Positions 6,864-16,905 are shown, numbered from the stretch's first letter. The stretch: 32,873 bases of DNA from Actinomycetota bacterium (GCA_963169255.1 CAUJEJ010000108.1:1-32873); one strand, 5' to 3'. Program-made: numbers and translations. Notes: generated by a model not told the origin, from the sequence alone.

Positions 6864-8333
6864 CTAGTAGCAGCCGGTCACGGTTGCGGCCATGCGGTCA
6901 ACATTGCGCCGGGTCGCAAGTGGGGTGAATCGTTGTGGGCGAGAGTTCACGAGTACCGAGAACGCCTTGAGTCGACCATCAGCGCCTACGGCGAGCCCGG
7001 AGAGTCCGACCGTGTCGAACAACGTGCCAGTCTTTGCCCGGAGCTTGCCAGCGGCGCACCGGGTGGGCGAGGTATTGAATCGGCCAGCGGTGTAGTTGAG
7101 CGTTCCAGAGCGTCCCGCCAATGGCATCCCACCCCCGTAGTAGATGGAGCTCAGCTCAGGGTAGTCAGCTGAGTTCGCGACCCGTTGCAACATTGTTGTG
7201 AGCGAGTTCGCAGTGAGGCGGTCGTTGCGGCTCACACCGCTGCCACTGGCTAGGGAGGTGTTCGTCAGCGGTACTCCGAGTTCGGTGAGGATCTCTTGCG
7301 CAGCCTTGGTGCTGTTCGCCCATGTTGCTTGGTAACCACGGGCGATTGCGGTGTTGCGGAAGAGCATCTCGGCGACGTTGTTCTCACTCACCTGCAGCAT
7401 GTACTTAACCTGCTCGGAGAGCGTTGCACCTTGGTAGGAGCTCAGCTCTTCAGCCGTTCCAGCGGAACGACGTCCCTTGTTGGTGCCGTTGAGGCCGTGT
7501 GACCGCAATGCCGTCGCAAAATATGCAGCAGCACCTGCCGATGAGTCATTTGTGTAGCTGCCATCGATACCGAGGGAGCGGACTGGTCGAACGACGTACG
7601 GTTCGTAGCCGCTACGCCACCCCGACGGGCGGGTAGGCGATGGGTAGTACGAGTCGTCGACAAACACCTTCACGGTCCGACTCGGTCCCGGTCGAACCAA
7701 CGGGCATGGCTTCTTCTTGGTTGAGTTGACTCGCTTGCCCTTACGGATGCACGTTGCCGGGCGGTAGGGCGCGGGTGTTGTCACATCAGGGAGCAGATCT
7801 GGGCGTGCCTTAATCGCGGCAGCAGTGTCTCTTGCGAGCTTCTCAAGCCCAGTCTTGGAAAGGGTCGCGTCGCCGCCGCCGACGATTGCGACTTTGCCCT
7901 TGCCGAGGCTCACCACACGAGTCGTGAATCGCTTGTCTGGGCCCATTGCCCTCAGCGCGGTAATCGCCGTCACGATCTTCATGTTCGATGCGGGCAGGAA
8001 TGGCTTGTTGGGCTGGCGAGACCACAGCCGTGAGCCGGTATCGATATCAACCACATTGACAGCGAGCTTCTTGCCGACGCTCTTGTAGGTGACGCGTTTG
8101 GGTAGAACGCGGGAAATCCGGGCATTTGCGGACGCCGAACTGACGAGGGCACGCGCGCTTGGCCCGGTGCGTTGATCGCCTCCGAAGGACAGGAGTTCGC
8201 CCTTGCCACCCAGAGTGTTGACCGCACGGTTCTCGGGGTCAGCAGCCGCAGCGGGGGAGATCGTGAGAGCAGATGCCCCCAGGCAAACGGCGAGAGCCAG
8301 GACGGTGGGCGATGCGATCCGGCGGTAGGTCAT
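6864..8333 (-). CDS. dacB: D-alanyl-D-alanine carboxypeptidase / endopeptidase, PBP4 type (peptidase S13)
   Basis: A 489-residue secreted penicillin-binding protein that trims peptidoglycan stem peptides. A signal peptide (SPTVLALAVCLGASALTISPAAAA) ends near residue 31. All three active-site motifs are present: S116-N-M-K119 (SxxK nucleophile), S316-E-N318 (SxN) and K434-T-G (KTG). The long insert between the first and second motifs (about 130-310), including a basic patch and a DDSYY segment, is typical of the S13 class as opposed to S11. The frame is open 63 codons further upstream, but that stretch lacks a signal peptide. The ATG at 8333 directly precedes the signal sequence and has a TACCGT box 7 nt upstream. 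The gene is divergent from the GH18 gene, and both products act outside the membrane. The gene symbol rests on motif class only. Confidence 0.92.
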   Translation of the reverse strand: MTYRRIASPTVLALAVCLGASALTISPAAAADPENRAVNTLGGKGELLSFGGDQRTGPSARALVSSASANARISRVLPKRVTYKSVGKKLAVNVVDIDTGSRLWSRQPNKPFLPASNMKIVTAITALRAMGPDKRFTTRVVSLGKGKVAIVGGGDATLSKTGLEKLARDTAAAIKARPDLLPDVTTPAPYRPATCIRKGKRVNSTKKKPCPLVRPGPSRTVKVFVDDSYYPSPTRPSGWRSGYEPYVVRPVRSLGIDGSYTNDSSAGAAAYFATALRSHGLNGTNKGRRSAGTAEELSSYQGATLSEQVKYMLQVSENNVAEMLFRNTAIARGYQATWANSTKAAQEILTELGVPLTNTSLASGSGVSRNDRLTANSLTTMLQRVANSADYPELSSIYYGGGMPLAGRSGTLNYTAGRFNTSPTRCAAGKLRAKTGTLFDTVGLSGLAVGADGRLKAFSVLVNSRPQRFTPLATRRNVDRMAATVTGCY

Positions 8334-8340
8334 GGCAAGC

Positions 8341-8346
8341 ACGGTA
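8341..8346 (-). promoter_or_regulatory. -10 box TACCGT, leaderless start of dacB
   Basis: Read on the minus strand, TACCGT is followed by 7 nt and then the ATG at 8333. No Shine-Dalgarno sequence is present, suggesting a leaderless transcript. Confidence 0.45.
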
Positions 8347-8524
8347 ACTCGCTGCGGCCGAATCGTTGCTCTTTGGAGTTTTGGGTTTGGCCAAATTTTC
8401 GACAATTGCGCACCCATTCGGCCACGTGCCGTCAACACAGGTGACGTAACGTGATGCCGAGACGTTCGACGACGTGGTCCTTTTGGGTCGCGAAATCGAG
8501 AGCACCAAGGCCTTGGAGGCAACA

Positions 8525-10018
8525 GTGAGCACCATCGAGTCGAGCATCCCGCGTCGGGAAGCGCAGCGAATTGCTCGCTGGCGACGCGTGGTTGGCGTCA
8601 CGGTGCTGGCATCAGCGGTCGCGATGGTGGGGCTTCCGGCAGCATCGTCCGCCGCAGCGGCACCAACCGTCGCGCCAGCCAACACCGGTGTGCCGAAACG
8701 GATGATGAGCGGTTGGTTGCCCTACTGGACGACTGCCGAGTCGGTCAAGTCCGTCGTCGACAACGCGGACCTGTTCAGCGATGTGTCTCCTTTCTGGCAC
8801 AACGCGACCAAGAGTGGATCGAGCGCCTCTGGGGTCGCACTCGAAAACAACACGTTGAACTCGGGGACTCGCGCTTCCAACCTCGCCCAGCTCAAAGGCC
8901 GCGGCTTCGACATCTTGCCGTCGATCACCGATGGCACGGGTACCGGACACATGAGCTCCGTCATGAAGAACACCGCGAAGCGGACCGCGTTGGTCAATCA
9001 GATCGTCAACTTGGTCAATTCAAACGGGTACGACGGCATCGACCTGGACTTCGAGAAGTTCGCCTTCAGTGACGCACAATCGACGTGGGCAGCAACTCGT
9101 CCGGCGTGGGTGGCATTTGTCGCCGAACTCAGCGGGCGGCTGCGGGCGAACGGCAAGAAGCTGGCCGTGGCGGTGCCTCCGATGGGTGTGACCGGCAGCA
9201 ACTACTGGGTGTACGACTGGGAAGCGATCGGGCCCCACATCGACAAGCTCCGGATCATGGCCTACGACTACTCGTGGTGCACTCCGGGTCCGATTGGCGG
9301 CCCGTTGAGTTGGGTCGAGAAAGTCTCGGCATACGCCGTGAGCGTGTTGCCACCGTCGAAGGTGCAGTTGGGCACGCCGACGTACGGGCGCGACTGGATC
9401 AAGCGTTCGAACTGCACATTGACCGGCCAGAAGGTCTACGAGTCGCGGCAGTTGGGCACCGCGATTGCGAACACCCCCGCGAGTAGTTGGAAGCGCGACC
9501 CCGCGTCCCAAGAGCGCTACTTCAACTACTCGGTCACCTCTAACGGCTCGACCGTGAGTCGCAGCGCCTGGCTGCCCGACTACGTGACGGTCGAGGCTCG
9601 TGCACGCATCGCGAGCAAGTACGGCCTCAATGGCTTAGCGAACTGGTACCTCGGCGGCGAGCAATCGGCGATGTGGGCCCCACTACGTAACGTGGCAATG
9701 AGCCTCCCGTTCTCGGCGCCCACTGGCCCGCGTAGCCAGCAGGTTGCGGTAAAGGTGACGTCCAAGAACGGGCGCAAGGGTCGCACGGTTAAGGTCTCCG
9801 GCGCGGTTACGCCAAAGCGGGCTAACGCGAAGGTCCGGCTTCAGGTGAAGCAAGGTGGCAAGTGGCGCACCGTCAAGACGGTTTCCACGAACAGCACCGG
9901 AAGATACAAAATTGCTTTCAAGCACCGGACCTCAAAGAGTTCGTACCGAGTCAAGGCGCTAAAGAACGCTAGGTACAAGGCGAAAAGTAGTGGGGCATTC
10001 ATCATTCGTGGGCGCTAG
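8525..10018 (+). CDS. Secreted glycoside hydrolase family 18 protein (chitinase/spore-hydrolase type) with C-terminal beta domain
   Basis: A 497-residue exported protein. A basic N-terminus and hydrophobic core ending in AASSAAAAP (about 22-46) form the signal peptide. The GH18 barrel spans about 55-400. Strand 4 carries YDGIDLDFEKF, the DxxDxDxE motif with catalytic acid E177; LRIMAYDYSW and GLANWYLGGE match later barrel strands. A linker leads to a C-terminal domain (about 405-497) rich in Lys and Thr (KGRTVKVSGAVTPKRANAKV), probably an Ig-like sandwich for wall binding. Family members cleave chitin or N-acetylglucosamine polymers, including peptidoglycan glycans; the substrate here is unknown. 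GTG at 8525 is chosen because GGAGG (8515-8519) lies 5 nt upstream; the frame is open to 8474. Divergent from dacB, so a cell-wall role is plausible. Confidence 0.9.
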   Translation: MSTIESSIPRREAQRIARWRRVVGVTVLASAVAMVGLPAASSAAAAPTVAPANTGVPKRMMSGWLPYWTTAESVKSVVDNADLFSDVSPFWHNATKSGSSASGVALENNTLNSGTRASNLAQLKGRGFDILPSITDGTGTGHMSSVMKNTAKRTALVNQIVNLVNSNGYDGIDLDFEKFAFSDAQSTWAATRPAWVAFVAELSGRLRANGKKLAVAVPPMGVTGSNYWVYDWEAIGPHIDKLRIMAYDYSWCTPGPIGGPLSWVEKVSAYAVSVLPPSKVQLGTPTYGRDWIKRSNCTLTGQKVYESRQLGTAIANTPASSWKRDPASQERYFNYSVTSNGSTVSRSAWLPDYVTVEARARIASKYGLNGLANWYLGGEQSAMWAPLRNVAMSLPFSAPTGPRSQQVAVKVTSKNGRKGRTVKVSGAVTPKRANAKVRLQVKQGGKWRTVKTVSTNSTGRYKIAFKHRTSKSSYRVKALKNARYKAKSSGAFIIRGR

Positions 10019-10021
10019 CGA

Positions 10022-10061
10022 GCGGCTATTCACAAGCAATCCTGCACGTAGTGAGAGCCGC
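10022..10061 (+). terminator. Imperfect hairpin after the GH18 gene
   Basis: GCGGCT (10022-10027) pairs with AGCCGC (10056-10061) and CAC with GTG further in, separated by a small internal loop. It starts 4 nt after the stop codon. There is no T-run; tentative terminator. Confidence 0.35.
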
Positions 10062-10073
10062 ACCCGAAGTATG

Positions 10074-10079
10074 TAATTA
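10074..10079 (+). promoter_or_regulatory. -10 box TAATTA, leaderless start of clpS
   Basis: The AT-rich TAATTAT run ends 7-8 nt before GTG 10088, with no Shine-Dalgarno sequence. It is the likely promoter of the clpS-DUF2017 pair. Confidence 0.5.
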
Positions 10080-10087
10080 TCAAGCCC

Positions 10088-10378
10088 GTGACTGCCGCCC
10101 CCTCTGAACTCGCCGAGCCGTTCACTCAGGCACAGGCCGAGACAGACAAGCCATGGGCGTGCATCGTTTGGGATGACCCGGTAAATCTGATGTCGTACGT
10201 GACGTACGTGCTGATGTCGTACTTCCACTACTCCAAAGAGAAGTCGCAGCAACTGATGCTGACTGTCCACAATGAAGGCAAGGCAGCAGTCAACACGGGT
10301 ACTCGCGAAGAAATGGAACGTGACGTGGCAGCCATGCATTCGTTCGGATTGTGGGCAACGATGGAGCGCGATAGCTAG
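10088..10378 (+). CDS. clpS: ClpS, adaptor of the ClpCP/ClpAP protease
   Basis: A 96-residue protein with the ClpS core: [15 protein letters not shown] (about 29-43), then [20 protein letters not shown] and [15 protein letters not shown]. ClpS hands N-end-rule substrates (proteins with bulky N-terminal residues) to the Clp ATPase in the cytoplasm. The D-P-V-N segment and the His in LTVHNEGK correspond to the N-degron pocket of characterised proteins. The N-terminal 22 residues are flexible, as expected for the arm that enters the ATPase. GTG 10088 is the only fitting start, with a -10 box just upstream. Its TAG shares one base with the GTG of the DUF2017 gene, so the two are translationally coupled. 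This pair opens the Rv1331-Rv1341-like block. Confidence 0.93.
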   Translation: MTAAPSELAEPFTQAQAETDKPWACIVWDDPVNLMSYVTYVLMSYFHYSKEKSQQLMLTVHNEGKAAVNTGTREEMERDVAAMHSFGLWATMERDS

Positions 10379-10953
10379 TGGCACTTGGATTTCAACGCGT
10401 CGGCGATCGGGTCAGCACGCAGCTCGAGCCGGTCGAACAAATGCTCATTACTGCCCTGATCGATGAACTGTCGGAGATTTTGCGGCGGCCAGACGAGCCG
10501 GACCGCGCCGAAATCGATCCGCTCGCCAGGGAACTCGGGCTCGAAGGCCTGACGGGCCATGCGCCAGATCCGCCGGATAACCCCATCGCTGCTCGGCTTT
10601 TGCCCGACGGCTACCGCGACGACCTTGAAGCGGCCTTGGAGTTCCGCCGCTATACCGACGATTCGCTGCGGGCGACGAAGCTCGCTGACGCTGAGGTGAT
10701 GAGAGCGGGCTTGGAATCTGCGGCGGACGATCCTGAGGGCCGAATCGAGATTGAACTTGCCGAAGCTGACCACTGGGTGCGGGCGATTAATGACCTGCGT
10801 TTGGCCCTCGGTGTGGAGCTAGGGATCGCGGACGATCCTTCGGGTAGCGCGGATCGCTGGGTCGGCAACGAGCGGATGGAAGGTCGCGCAATGCTCTACG
10901 ACTTCCTCACGTGGTGGCAGGACGGGCTCGTCCTGTCCCTCATGGGTGAATAG
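10378..10953 (+). CDS. DUF2017 domain protein
   Basis: A 191-residue soluble, acidic, mostly helical protein of the actinobacterial DUF2017 family, which is found next to clpS; its function is unknown. Recognisable features are QRVGDRVSTQLEPVEQMLI near the start, PLARELGLEG (about 56-65), RLLPDGYRDDLEAALEFRRYTDD (about 81-103) and a C-terminal MLYDFLTWWQDGLV. There is no membrane segment and no catalytic signature. The GTG at 10378 overlaps the clpS stop by one base. Conserved neighbourhood suggests a role linked to proteolysis or to the CysO pathway, but that is inference. Confidence 0.88.
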   Translation: MALGFQRVGDRVSTQLEPVEQMLITALIDELSEILRRPDEPDRAEIDPLARELGLEGLTGHAPDPPDNPIAARLLPDGYRDDLEAALEFRRYTDDSLRATKLADAEVMRAGLESAADDPEGRIEIELAEADHWVRAINDLRLALGVELGIADDPSGSADRWVGNERMEGRAMLYDFLTWWQDGLVLSLMGE

Positions 10954-11141
10954 CTCACGCGGGGAGTGGCGGTGAATGCGATTGCACCACCGGAGTGACC
11001 AGTGCCGCCGCAGCAGGCGATTTTCGATTTTGTGACGTATCTTTCATCGAAGTCTGCGTCGTAGGTGCCACAACGGATCTGTTTGCGGCCAGCGGAGCCT
11101 GTGGATTCCCACACTCGACAACTGGACACGAAGGAATGCAT

Positions 11142-11669
11142 ATGAAGTCTCAAGCCATGAGCAAGAAGGTTGTAGTCGCAACGGCGCTCGGATCGGGTGT
11201 CGCTCTCGCGTTGGCTGGCTGCGGAAGTAGCAGTTCGTCGAGCTCAAGCGAGTCACCCACCGCTACCGCTGCCGCAACCTCAGCAGCCCCGGCGCCTGCA
11301 CCCGCCGCTGGTGTGCCAGCTCCGCCAGCCGGCTCGACGCTGATCTCCGGGCCGACGGCAACCGCAAACGGTGGAACCTACAACGACTACAAGACTTCCC
11401 AAACGCCAACTGCGGTAACGGGCTACTACAACACTGCGCTCAAGAACGAGGGCTTCACGATCACGAACAGTGGTAGCGGTGGCGGAGGTTGGGGCCAGTA
11501 CGGCGGCTCCGGTTCCCAAGTTGGCGGCAACAACGGCACGCTCTTCGTCGAGGTGAACGCTGGCGGATCCAAGCAGGGTGCAACTTTCTTCGAGGTCTGT
11601 TCAGGTCCGTCGCAGGCGGCGGTGAACTCGTGTCAGTCGGGTAACCATGGGCAAAGCAAGAGCAGTTAG
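11142..11669 (+). CDS. Putative lipoprotein with Ser/Ala/Pro linker
   Basis: A 175-residue lipoprotein of unknown function. A basic N-terminus and hydrophobic core end in the lipobox LALAGC, with C27 to be lipidated. A low-complexity Ser then Ala/Pro linker (about 28-65) reaches to a small C-terminal domain with YNDYKTSQTPTAVTGYYNTALKNEGF, a Gly/Ser-rich loop, and TLFVEVNAGG, ending with two Cys (in FFEVCSG and NSCQSG) that could form a disulfide. The pattern of a short helix followed by a strand resembles small sensor-like domains on actinobacterial lipoproteins, but I cannot name it. AAGGA at 11131-11135 lies 6 nt before ATG 11142; the nearer ATG at 11136 is too close to it. It sits where no gene lies between DUF2017 and mec-type genes in the mycobacterial order. 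Confidence 0.8.
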   Translation: MKSQAMSKKVVVATALGSGVALALAGCGSSSSSSSSESPTATAAATSAAPAPAPAAGVPAPPAGSTLISGPTATANGGTYNDYKTSQTPTAVTGYYNTALKNEGFTITNSGSGGGGWGQYGGSGSQVGGNNGTLFVEVNAGGSKQGATFFEVCSGPSQAAVNSCQSGNHGQSKSS

Positions 11670-11682
11670 TACTCCCCGCGGC

Positions 11683-11688
11683 TAATAT
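11683..11688 (+). promoter_or_regulatory. -10 box TAATAT, leaderless start of the ApbE-type gene
   Basis: TAATAT is followed by 6 nt and then GTG 11695, with no ribosome site. This supports the upstream GTG as the start and a leaderless transcript. Confidence 0.5.
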
Positions 11689-11694
11689 CTCGCC

Positions 11695-12702
11695 GTGAGC
11701 AACCCCAAAGCTGGATCGGCCAGCTCGCTTTCGTGGCGGGCTGGCCGATCTGCGTTTTCACCGGGCGCAGCCAGTGCGCCTAGGCTTGCGCTGACCGAGG
11801 TTTCCTTTTGGGCGATGGGTTGTCAGTGTCAGGTACTCGTCCTCTCCGGTTCTGCTGGTCTTGCTGAGCAGGGCGAGCGGTACGTGCGGGAGCTCGAAGA
11901 CCGATGGACGCGTTTTAGTGCCGACAGTGAACTGTCGCGATTCAATGCTCGTGCAGGTGGCTGGGTATCGATCTCCCCCGAACTGTCTGTGCTGTTGTGG
12001 CGAGGGTTGGCTGGCTTCCGCTTGTCCGGTGGACTGTTCAACCCTTTTCTTGGTTCGCAAATTCGTGAGGTCGGCTATGACCGTGACTTCGCGGATTTGG
12101 ACACGGCGTCGGTCAAGGAAGCGATCGGACCGGATCAAAGTGGCGCCCGGGCTCAGGGGATGGTTCAACAGCCGCTGCAGTTTCGGCGGAACCGACGCGT
12201 TGCTCGGATCGCCGGGGGACTGGAGTTCGATAGCGGCGGAATTGGCAAAGGCCTGGGTGCCGCATTGGTCGTGGAGCACCTCATTCGCGCAGGCGCGGCC
12301 GGGGCAATGGTGAGTCTCGGGGGAGACGTAGGGGTTGGCGGTAGTTGGCCGGATACGGGGTGGCGGATCGGGATCGAAGATCCGACGGGCCGCAACGATC
12401 AGCCGATGAACGTGGTGCTCCGGGATGGTGCGATCTGCACCAGCGGCATTCTCAAGCGCCGCTGGCGGGAGACCTCGGGCTCGGTCTCTCACCACATATT
12501 GGATCCGGCAACTGGGAAGTCATTGGCGGGCAGCGACGTTGTAGCGGCAAGCGCGATTGCGCGACAAGGCTGGCGAGCTGAGGTGTTCACCAAGATGGCG
12601 ATCATCGGTGGTTCGCGGGTGGCGAACGAGATTGTTCGGCGCAACAGTGGAGTCGCGTTGTTGGTCTGGGACCGATCCGGTTCGGTCTCCACTATTCAAT
12701 AA
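11695..12702 (+). CDS. FAD:protein FMN transferase (ApbE family)
   Basis: A 335-residue protein with the ApbE fold. The sequence starts matching at WAMGCQCQVLV (about 40-50). It continues with RFSADSELSRFNARAGGW, a strongly conserved FDSGGIGKGLGAALVVEHL and VSLGGDVGVGG, and ends with SHHILDPATGKSLAG, the His and Asp of which help bind Mg-FAD in the family. ApbE proteins attach FMN covalently to threonine of exported or membrane flavoproteins. No target flavoprotein is in this window. There is no clear signal peptide; the 40-residue N-terminal extension is Ser/Ala-rich and contains a strong DNA hairpin. GTG 11695 is supported by a -10 box; ATG 11815 is the alternative. Its usual place in this block is not with mec, so it may be an insertion. 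Confidence 0.85.
   Translation: MSNPKAGSASSLSWRAGRSAFSPGAASAPRLALTEVSFWAMGCQCQVLVLSGSAGLAEQGERYVRELEDRWTRFSADSELSRFNARAGGWVSISPELSVLLWRGLAGFRLSGGLFNPFLGSQIREVGYDRDFADLDTASVKEAIGPDQSGARAQGMVQQPLQFRRNRRVARIAGGLEFDSGGIGKGLGAALVVEHLIRAGAAGAMVSLGGDVGVGGSWPDTGWRIGIEDPTGRNDQPMNVVLRDGAICTSGILKRRWRETSGSVSHHILDPATGKSLAGSDVVAASAIARQGWRAEVFTKMAIIGGSRVANEIVRRNSGVALLVWDRSGSVSTIQ
11714..11750 (+). terminator. 11-bp hairpin inside the 5' end of the ApbE-type gene
   Basis: Arms 11714-11724 and 11740-11750 are perfectly complementary, with a 15-nt loop, followed by TGCGTTTT. It resembles a terminator for the upstream lipoprotein gene or an attenuator, yet lies 20-55 nt inside the ApbE reading frame if the GTG start is right. 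Confidence 0.45.
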
Positions 12703-12719
12703 GGGTTTTGTCTATCCAA

Positions 12720-12725
12720 TAGGGT
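12720..12725 (+). promoter_or_regulatory. -10 box TAGGGT, leaderless start of mec
   Basis: TAGGGT is followed by 7 nt and then ATG 12733, with no ribosome site. An out-of-frame ATG at 12729 is rejected. Confidence 0.45.
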
Positions 12726-12732
12726 CGGATGC

Positions 12733-13161
12733 ATGCTTGAAATTAGCCAAGAGCTCGTCGACAGTATCGTCGCGCACGCGCGCCAGGATCATCCTGACGA
12801 GGCGTGTGGTGTGATCGCCGGGCCAGCCAACTCGGATCGTCCGACTCGGTTCATCCCGATGACGAACGCGGCACGGTCTCCAACGTTCTACGAATTCGAC
12901 TCGATGGATCTGTTGCGCCTCTATCGCGAACTCGCAGCCAACGACGAAGACCCGGTCGTCATCTATCACTCGCACACGGCGACCCAGGCGTACCCGTCAC
13001 GGACCGATATTTCTTACGCCTCCGAACCCAACGCGCACTACGTCCTCGTAAGCACCCGCGAGACTGGCACCGAAGATGGGCCGTACGAGTTCCGTTCATA
13101 CCGGATTGTTGACGGCGTCGTCACTGAAGAAGAGGTACGGATTGGCTCCGGCGCTTCGTAG
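12733..13161 (+). CDS. mec: Mec-type JAMM metalloprotease acting on CysO
   Basis: A 142-residue zinc protease of the JAMM/MPN+ family. The catalytic set is complete: E23 (in DEACG), then H79-S-H81 and, after seven residues, S89 and D92 (HSH-x7-S-x-x-D). In Mycobacterium tuberculosis the equivalent enzyme (Mec+, Rv1334) cuts CysO-cysteine to release free cysteine. The next gene codes for CysO, 27 nt downstream, and CysM follows. Here CysO has residues beyond the terminal Gly-Gly, so this protease may also have to trim the CysO precursor (inference; QbsD-type JAMM proteases do this for ThiS-like proteins). Start chosen by the -10 box and by family length. Cytoplasmic. Confidence 0.9.
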   Translation: MLEISQELVDSIVAHARQDHPDEACGVIAGPANSDRPTRFIPMTNAARSPTFYEFDSMDLLRLYRELAANDEDPVVIYHSHTATQAYPSRTDISYASEPNAHYVLVSTRETGTEDGPYEFRSYRIVDGVVTEEEVRIGSGAS

Positions 13162-13176
13162 CGTCGGACTAACCCG

Positions 13177-13182
13177 TAGGCT
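13177..13182 (+). promoter_or_regulatory. -10 box TAGGCT, leaderless start of cysO
   Basis: TAGGCT is followed by 6 nt and GTG 13189, with no ribosome site. CysO and CysM may therefore be transcribed separately from mec. Confidence 0.5.
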
Positions 13183-13188
13183 ATTCCT

Positions 13189-14444
<1,256 letters not shown>

Positions 14445-14529
14445 CCGATCTTGGGCTGAGGTGATGAGAGATCGCTCATAGTTCGCCGTTTCTCGGGCCA
14501 CACGTTGCAGGTTCGGGATCGCGAACACG

Positions 14530-14535
14530 TACTCT
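14530..14535 (+). promoter_or_regulatory. -10 box TACTCT, leaderless start of murI
   Basis: TACTCT is followed by 6 nt and ATG 14542, with no ribosome site. It marks the likely promoter of the murI-rdgB transcription unit. Confidence 0.5.
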
Positions 14536-14541
14536 GATCGA

Positions 14542-15348
14542 ATGGTTGACGCGCCGATCGGGATCTTTGATTCCGGAGTTGGTGGACTCACGGTTGCGCG
14601 CGCGATCCTTGATCAATTGCCTGACGAACCGATTATCTACGTCGGCGACACCAAGAATGGGCCGTACGGTCCCCAGTCGCTCGCCGAGGTTCGGCAGTAC
14701 GCGCTCGCTGTGATGGATCACCTCGTTGATCGCGGTGTGAAGGCACTCGTTATCGCTTGCAACTCGGCCAGTGCGGCGGTCCTGCGAGATGCCCGCGAGC
14801 GGTACGACGTCCCGGTCGTCGAGGTAATTCATCCAGCGGTTCGGCGCGCGGTTCACGCGACCCGAAACAACCGGGTCGCCGTGATCGGCACGCAGGCGAC
14901 AGTGACCTCTGGCGCATATGCCGATGCATTCGCAGCGAACCCGCGGCTCACAGTGGTGCAGCAGGCGTGCCCGCGGTTTGTTGAGTTCGTTGAACAAGGT
15001 GTGACTGGTGGCCCGGAACTCCTCGAGGTTGCCCAGGATTACCTCGCGCCAGTGATGGCGCAAGACATCGACACTCTCGTACTCGGTTGTACTCACTACC
15101 CGGTTTTGACTGCCATGATCCAACACGTGGTTGGCGACGACGTGACCTTGGTGTCAAGCGCGGAGGAGACCGCAAAAGACGTGTACTCGACGTTGACCTC
15201 AAACGATCTCCTGCGTCCGACCGGCCTACCCGCGCCAGAGCATCTGTTCTTGGCGACGGGGGACACAGAATCATTCGCAACTCTTGGACGTCGCTTTCTC
15301 GGCCCGGAAGTTCGCGATGTCAGTCATGCAGAAGGAGTGAGTTGGTGA
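14542..15348 (+). CDS. murI: Glutamate racemase
   Basis: A 268-residue cofactor-independent racemase making D-glutamate for peptidoglycan. The catalytic cysteines are C73 (in IACNSAS) and C183 (in LGCTHYP), and D10 lies in the N-terminal [12 protein letters not shown] motif. Length and order fit the family. ATG 14542 has a -10 box 6 nt upstream. The stop TGA at 15346-15348 overlaps the GTG of the next gene by three bases within GTGA, so the two are translationally coupled. In mycobacteria a rhomboid-like gene sits between cysM and murI; here there are only 97 bp with no gene. Confidence 0.95.
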   Translation: MVDAPIGIFDSGVGGLTVARAILDQLPDEPIIYVGDTKNGPYGPQSLAEVRQYALAVMDHLVDRGVKALVIACNSASAAVLRDARERYDVPVVEVIHPAVRRAVHATRNNRVAVIGTQATVTSGAYADAFAANPRLTVVQQACPRFVEFVEQGVTGGPELLEVAQDYLAPVMAQDIDTLVLGCTHYPVLTAMIQHVVGDDVTLVSSAEETAKDVYSTLTSNDLLRPTGLPAPEHLFLATGDTESFATLGRRFLGPEVRDVSHAEGVSW

Positions 15349-16097
15349 AGCTAACCGTCATCGGTTGTTCTGGTTCGTTTCCGGGCCCGGAGTCACCGGC
15401 GTCTTGCTACCTGCTAGAACACGACGGATTTTCGCTTCTGCTTGACCTTGGGAATGGCGCGATCGGCTCGCTCGCCAAGTACTTGCCCACTGACGATGTC
15501 GATGCGGTCGCGTTGTCACACCTTCACCTCGATCATTGTGCCGATCTAGGCCCGTTGTACGTGACTCGTCGCTATCACCCAGGCGGGTTCACCGGTCGGA
15601 TTCCGGTCATTGGCCCGCCGGGTTTGGATGCGCGGATCAAGAATCTGTATGCGGCTCAAGGCGAAGGCCCGGAGCCGCTCGAGGCGGTGTTCGACTTCAT
15701 AGAGTTCGGTCCCGTAGCCGTTGACGTGGGCCCGTTCACGATCGAAGCACATCCGGTCGTGCACCCAGTTCCGGCTTTTGCGCTGCGTGTCACTGCAGGC
15801 GGGCGGACATTGATCTACTCCGGTGACACGGCACCCTGTGAACGACTCGTTACGGCGAGCAGGGGAGCGGACCTGGCCCTCTTCGAGGCGTCCTACCTCG
15901 AGCGCCATGACAACCCACCAGGGGTGCACATGACCGGAGCCGACGCGGCGAAGGCTGCCACCGAAGCAGGCGTCGGGCGCCTCGTTTTGACCCACCTGGT
16001 GCCGTGGAACTCAACCGATGAGGTCGTTGCCGATGCTGCCGAATATTTTGCGGGCGACCTGATGTTCGCCCATTCCGGCCTCACGCTTACGGTGTAG
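15345..16097 (+). CDS. MBL-fold metallo-hydrolase (RNase Z-like; Rv1339-type position)
   Basis: A 250-residue metallo-beta-lactamase-fold enzyme. H59-L-H61-L-D63-H64 is the metal-binding HxHxDH motif; [14 protein letters not shown] and LVLTHLVPW supply the remaining ligands in the expected order. It lies where Rv1339, reported to hydrolyse cyclic AMP in mycobacteria, is found; RNase Z-like or phosphodiesterase activity are both possible. No signal peptide, so cytoplasmic. The GTG at 15345 is chosen because GAAGGAG (15331-15337) lies upstream and it overlaps the murI stop; the frame is open back to 15087 within murI but that part does not look like a domain. Confidence 0.88.
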   Translation: MKLTVIGCSGSFPGPESPASCYLLEHDGFSLLLDLGNGAIGSLAKYLPTDDVDAVALSHLHLDHCADLGPLYVTRRYHPGGFTGRIPVIGPPGLDARIKNLYAAQGEGPEPLEAVFDFIEFGPVAVDVGPFTIEAHPVVHPVPAFALRVTAGGRTLIYSGDTAPCERLVTASRGADLALFEASYLERHDNPPGVHMTGADAAKAATEAGVGRLVLTHLVPWNSTDEVVADAAEYFAGDLMFAHSGLTLTV

Positions 16098-16128
16098 CCC
16101 GACATCACCGCATCGCTCGAGGAGTCCC

Positions 16129-16905
16129 ATGACCCGCACTGACGGCCGCACCAACGACGCACTTCGCCCCGTTCGTTTCCACCGGGGTTGGCAAGATCAT
16201 GGTGAAGGTAGTTGCCTCGTAGAGTTTGGCCGCACGCGAGTCCTGTGCGTTGCTTCGTTCACCTCAGGGGTGCCGCGCTGGCGCAGGGATTCCGGTCTGG
16301 GTTGGGTGACGGCGGAGTACTCCATGCTTCCGCGTGCGACTGATTCTCGTGGGTCCCGTGAATCAGTGAAGGGAAAGCTGTCCGGGCGCACCCAAGAGAT
16401 TTCGCGACTTATCGGCCGCTCGTTGCGGGCAGTCCTCGACGACGCAGTGCTCGGCGAGAACACGATTCAGATCGACTGTGACGTCTTGCAAGCTGACGGC
16501 GGTACTCGTACCGCGGCTATCACTGGCGCGTACGTGGCGTTGTCGGATGCGCTGACCTGGGCCAAGTCCGAAGGTCTGCTTGCAGCATCAGCGAATCCAC
16601 TGATCGACTCGGTTGCCGCGGTGAGCGTCGGCATCATCGACGGCGAGCCACGTCTTGACCTGCACTACGACGATGATGTGCGCGCCCAGACGGATATGAA
16701 CGTGGTGATGACGGGTGGGGGCAAGTACATCGAGGTTCAAGGAACCGCGGAGGGGGAGCCGTTCTCACGCGAATTGCTCGACGAATTGCTCGCATTGGCC
16801 GGCGACGGGTGTGCTGACCTCACGAAGCTGCAACAAGCCTCCCTCGCGGGGTCACTTCCCAAGCGTGGATTCCTCATCGACGGCACTCCTGCTAGCTCTA
16901 TCTGA
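16129..16905 (+). CDS. rph: Ribonuclease PH (tRNA 3'-end phosphorolytic nuclease)
   Basis: A 258-residue phosphorolytic exoribonuclease that trims tRNA precursors at the 3' end. Signature stretches are in order: [27 protein letters not shown], the basic [48 protein letters not shown] and a C-terminal [23 protein letters not shown]. The Arg residues of [17 protein letters not shown] bind phosphate in the family. GAGGAG (16119-16124) lies 4 nt before ATG 16129. Its stop shares one base with the rdgB start (TGATG), a common pairing because both clean up RNA or nucleotide by-products. Confidence 0.95.
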   Translation: MTRTDGRTNDALRPVRFHRGWQDHGEGSCLVEFGRTRVLCVASFTSGVPRWRRDSGLGWVTAEYSMLPRATDSRGSRESVKGKLSGRTQEISRLIGRSLRAVLDDAVLGENTIQIDCDVLQADGGTRTAAITGAYVALSDALTWAKSEGLLAASANPLIDSVAAVSVGIIDGEPRLDLHYDDDVRAQTDMNVVMTGGGKYIEVQGTAEGEPFSRELLDELLALAGDGCADLTKLQQASLAGSLPKRGFLIDGTPASSI

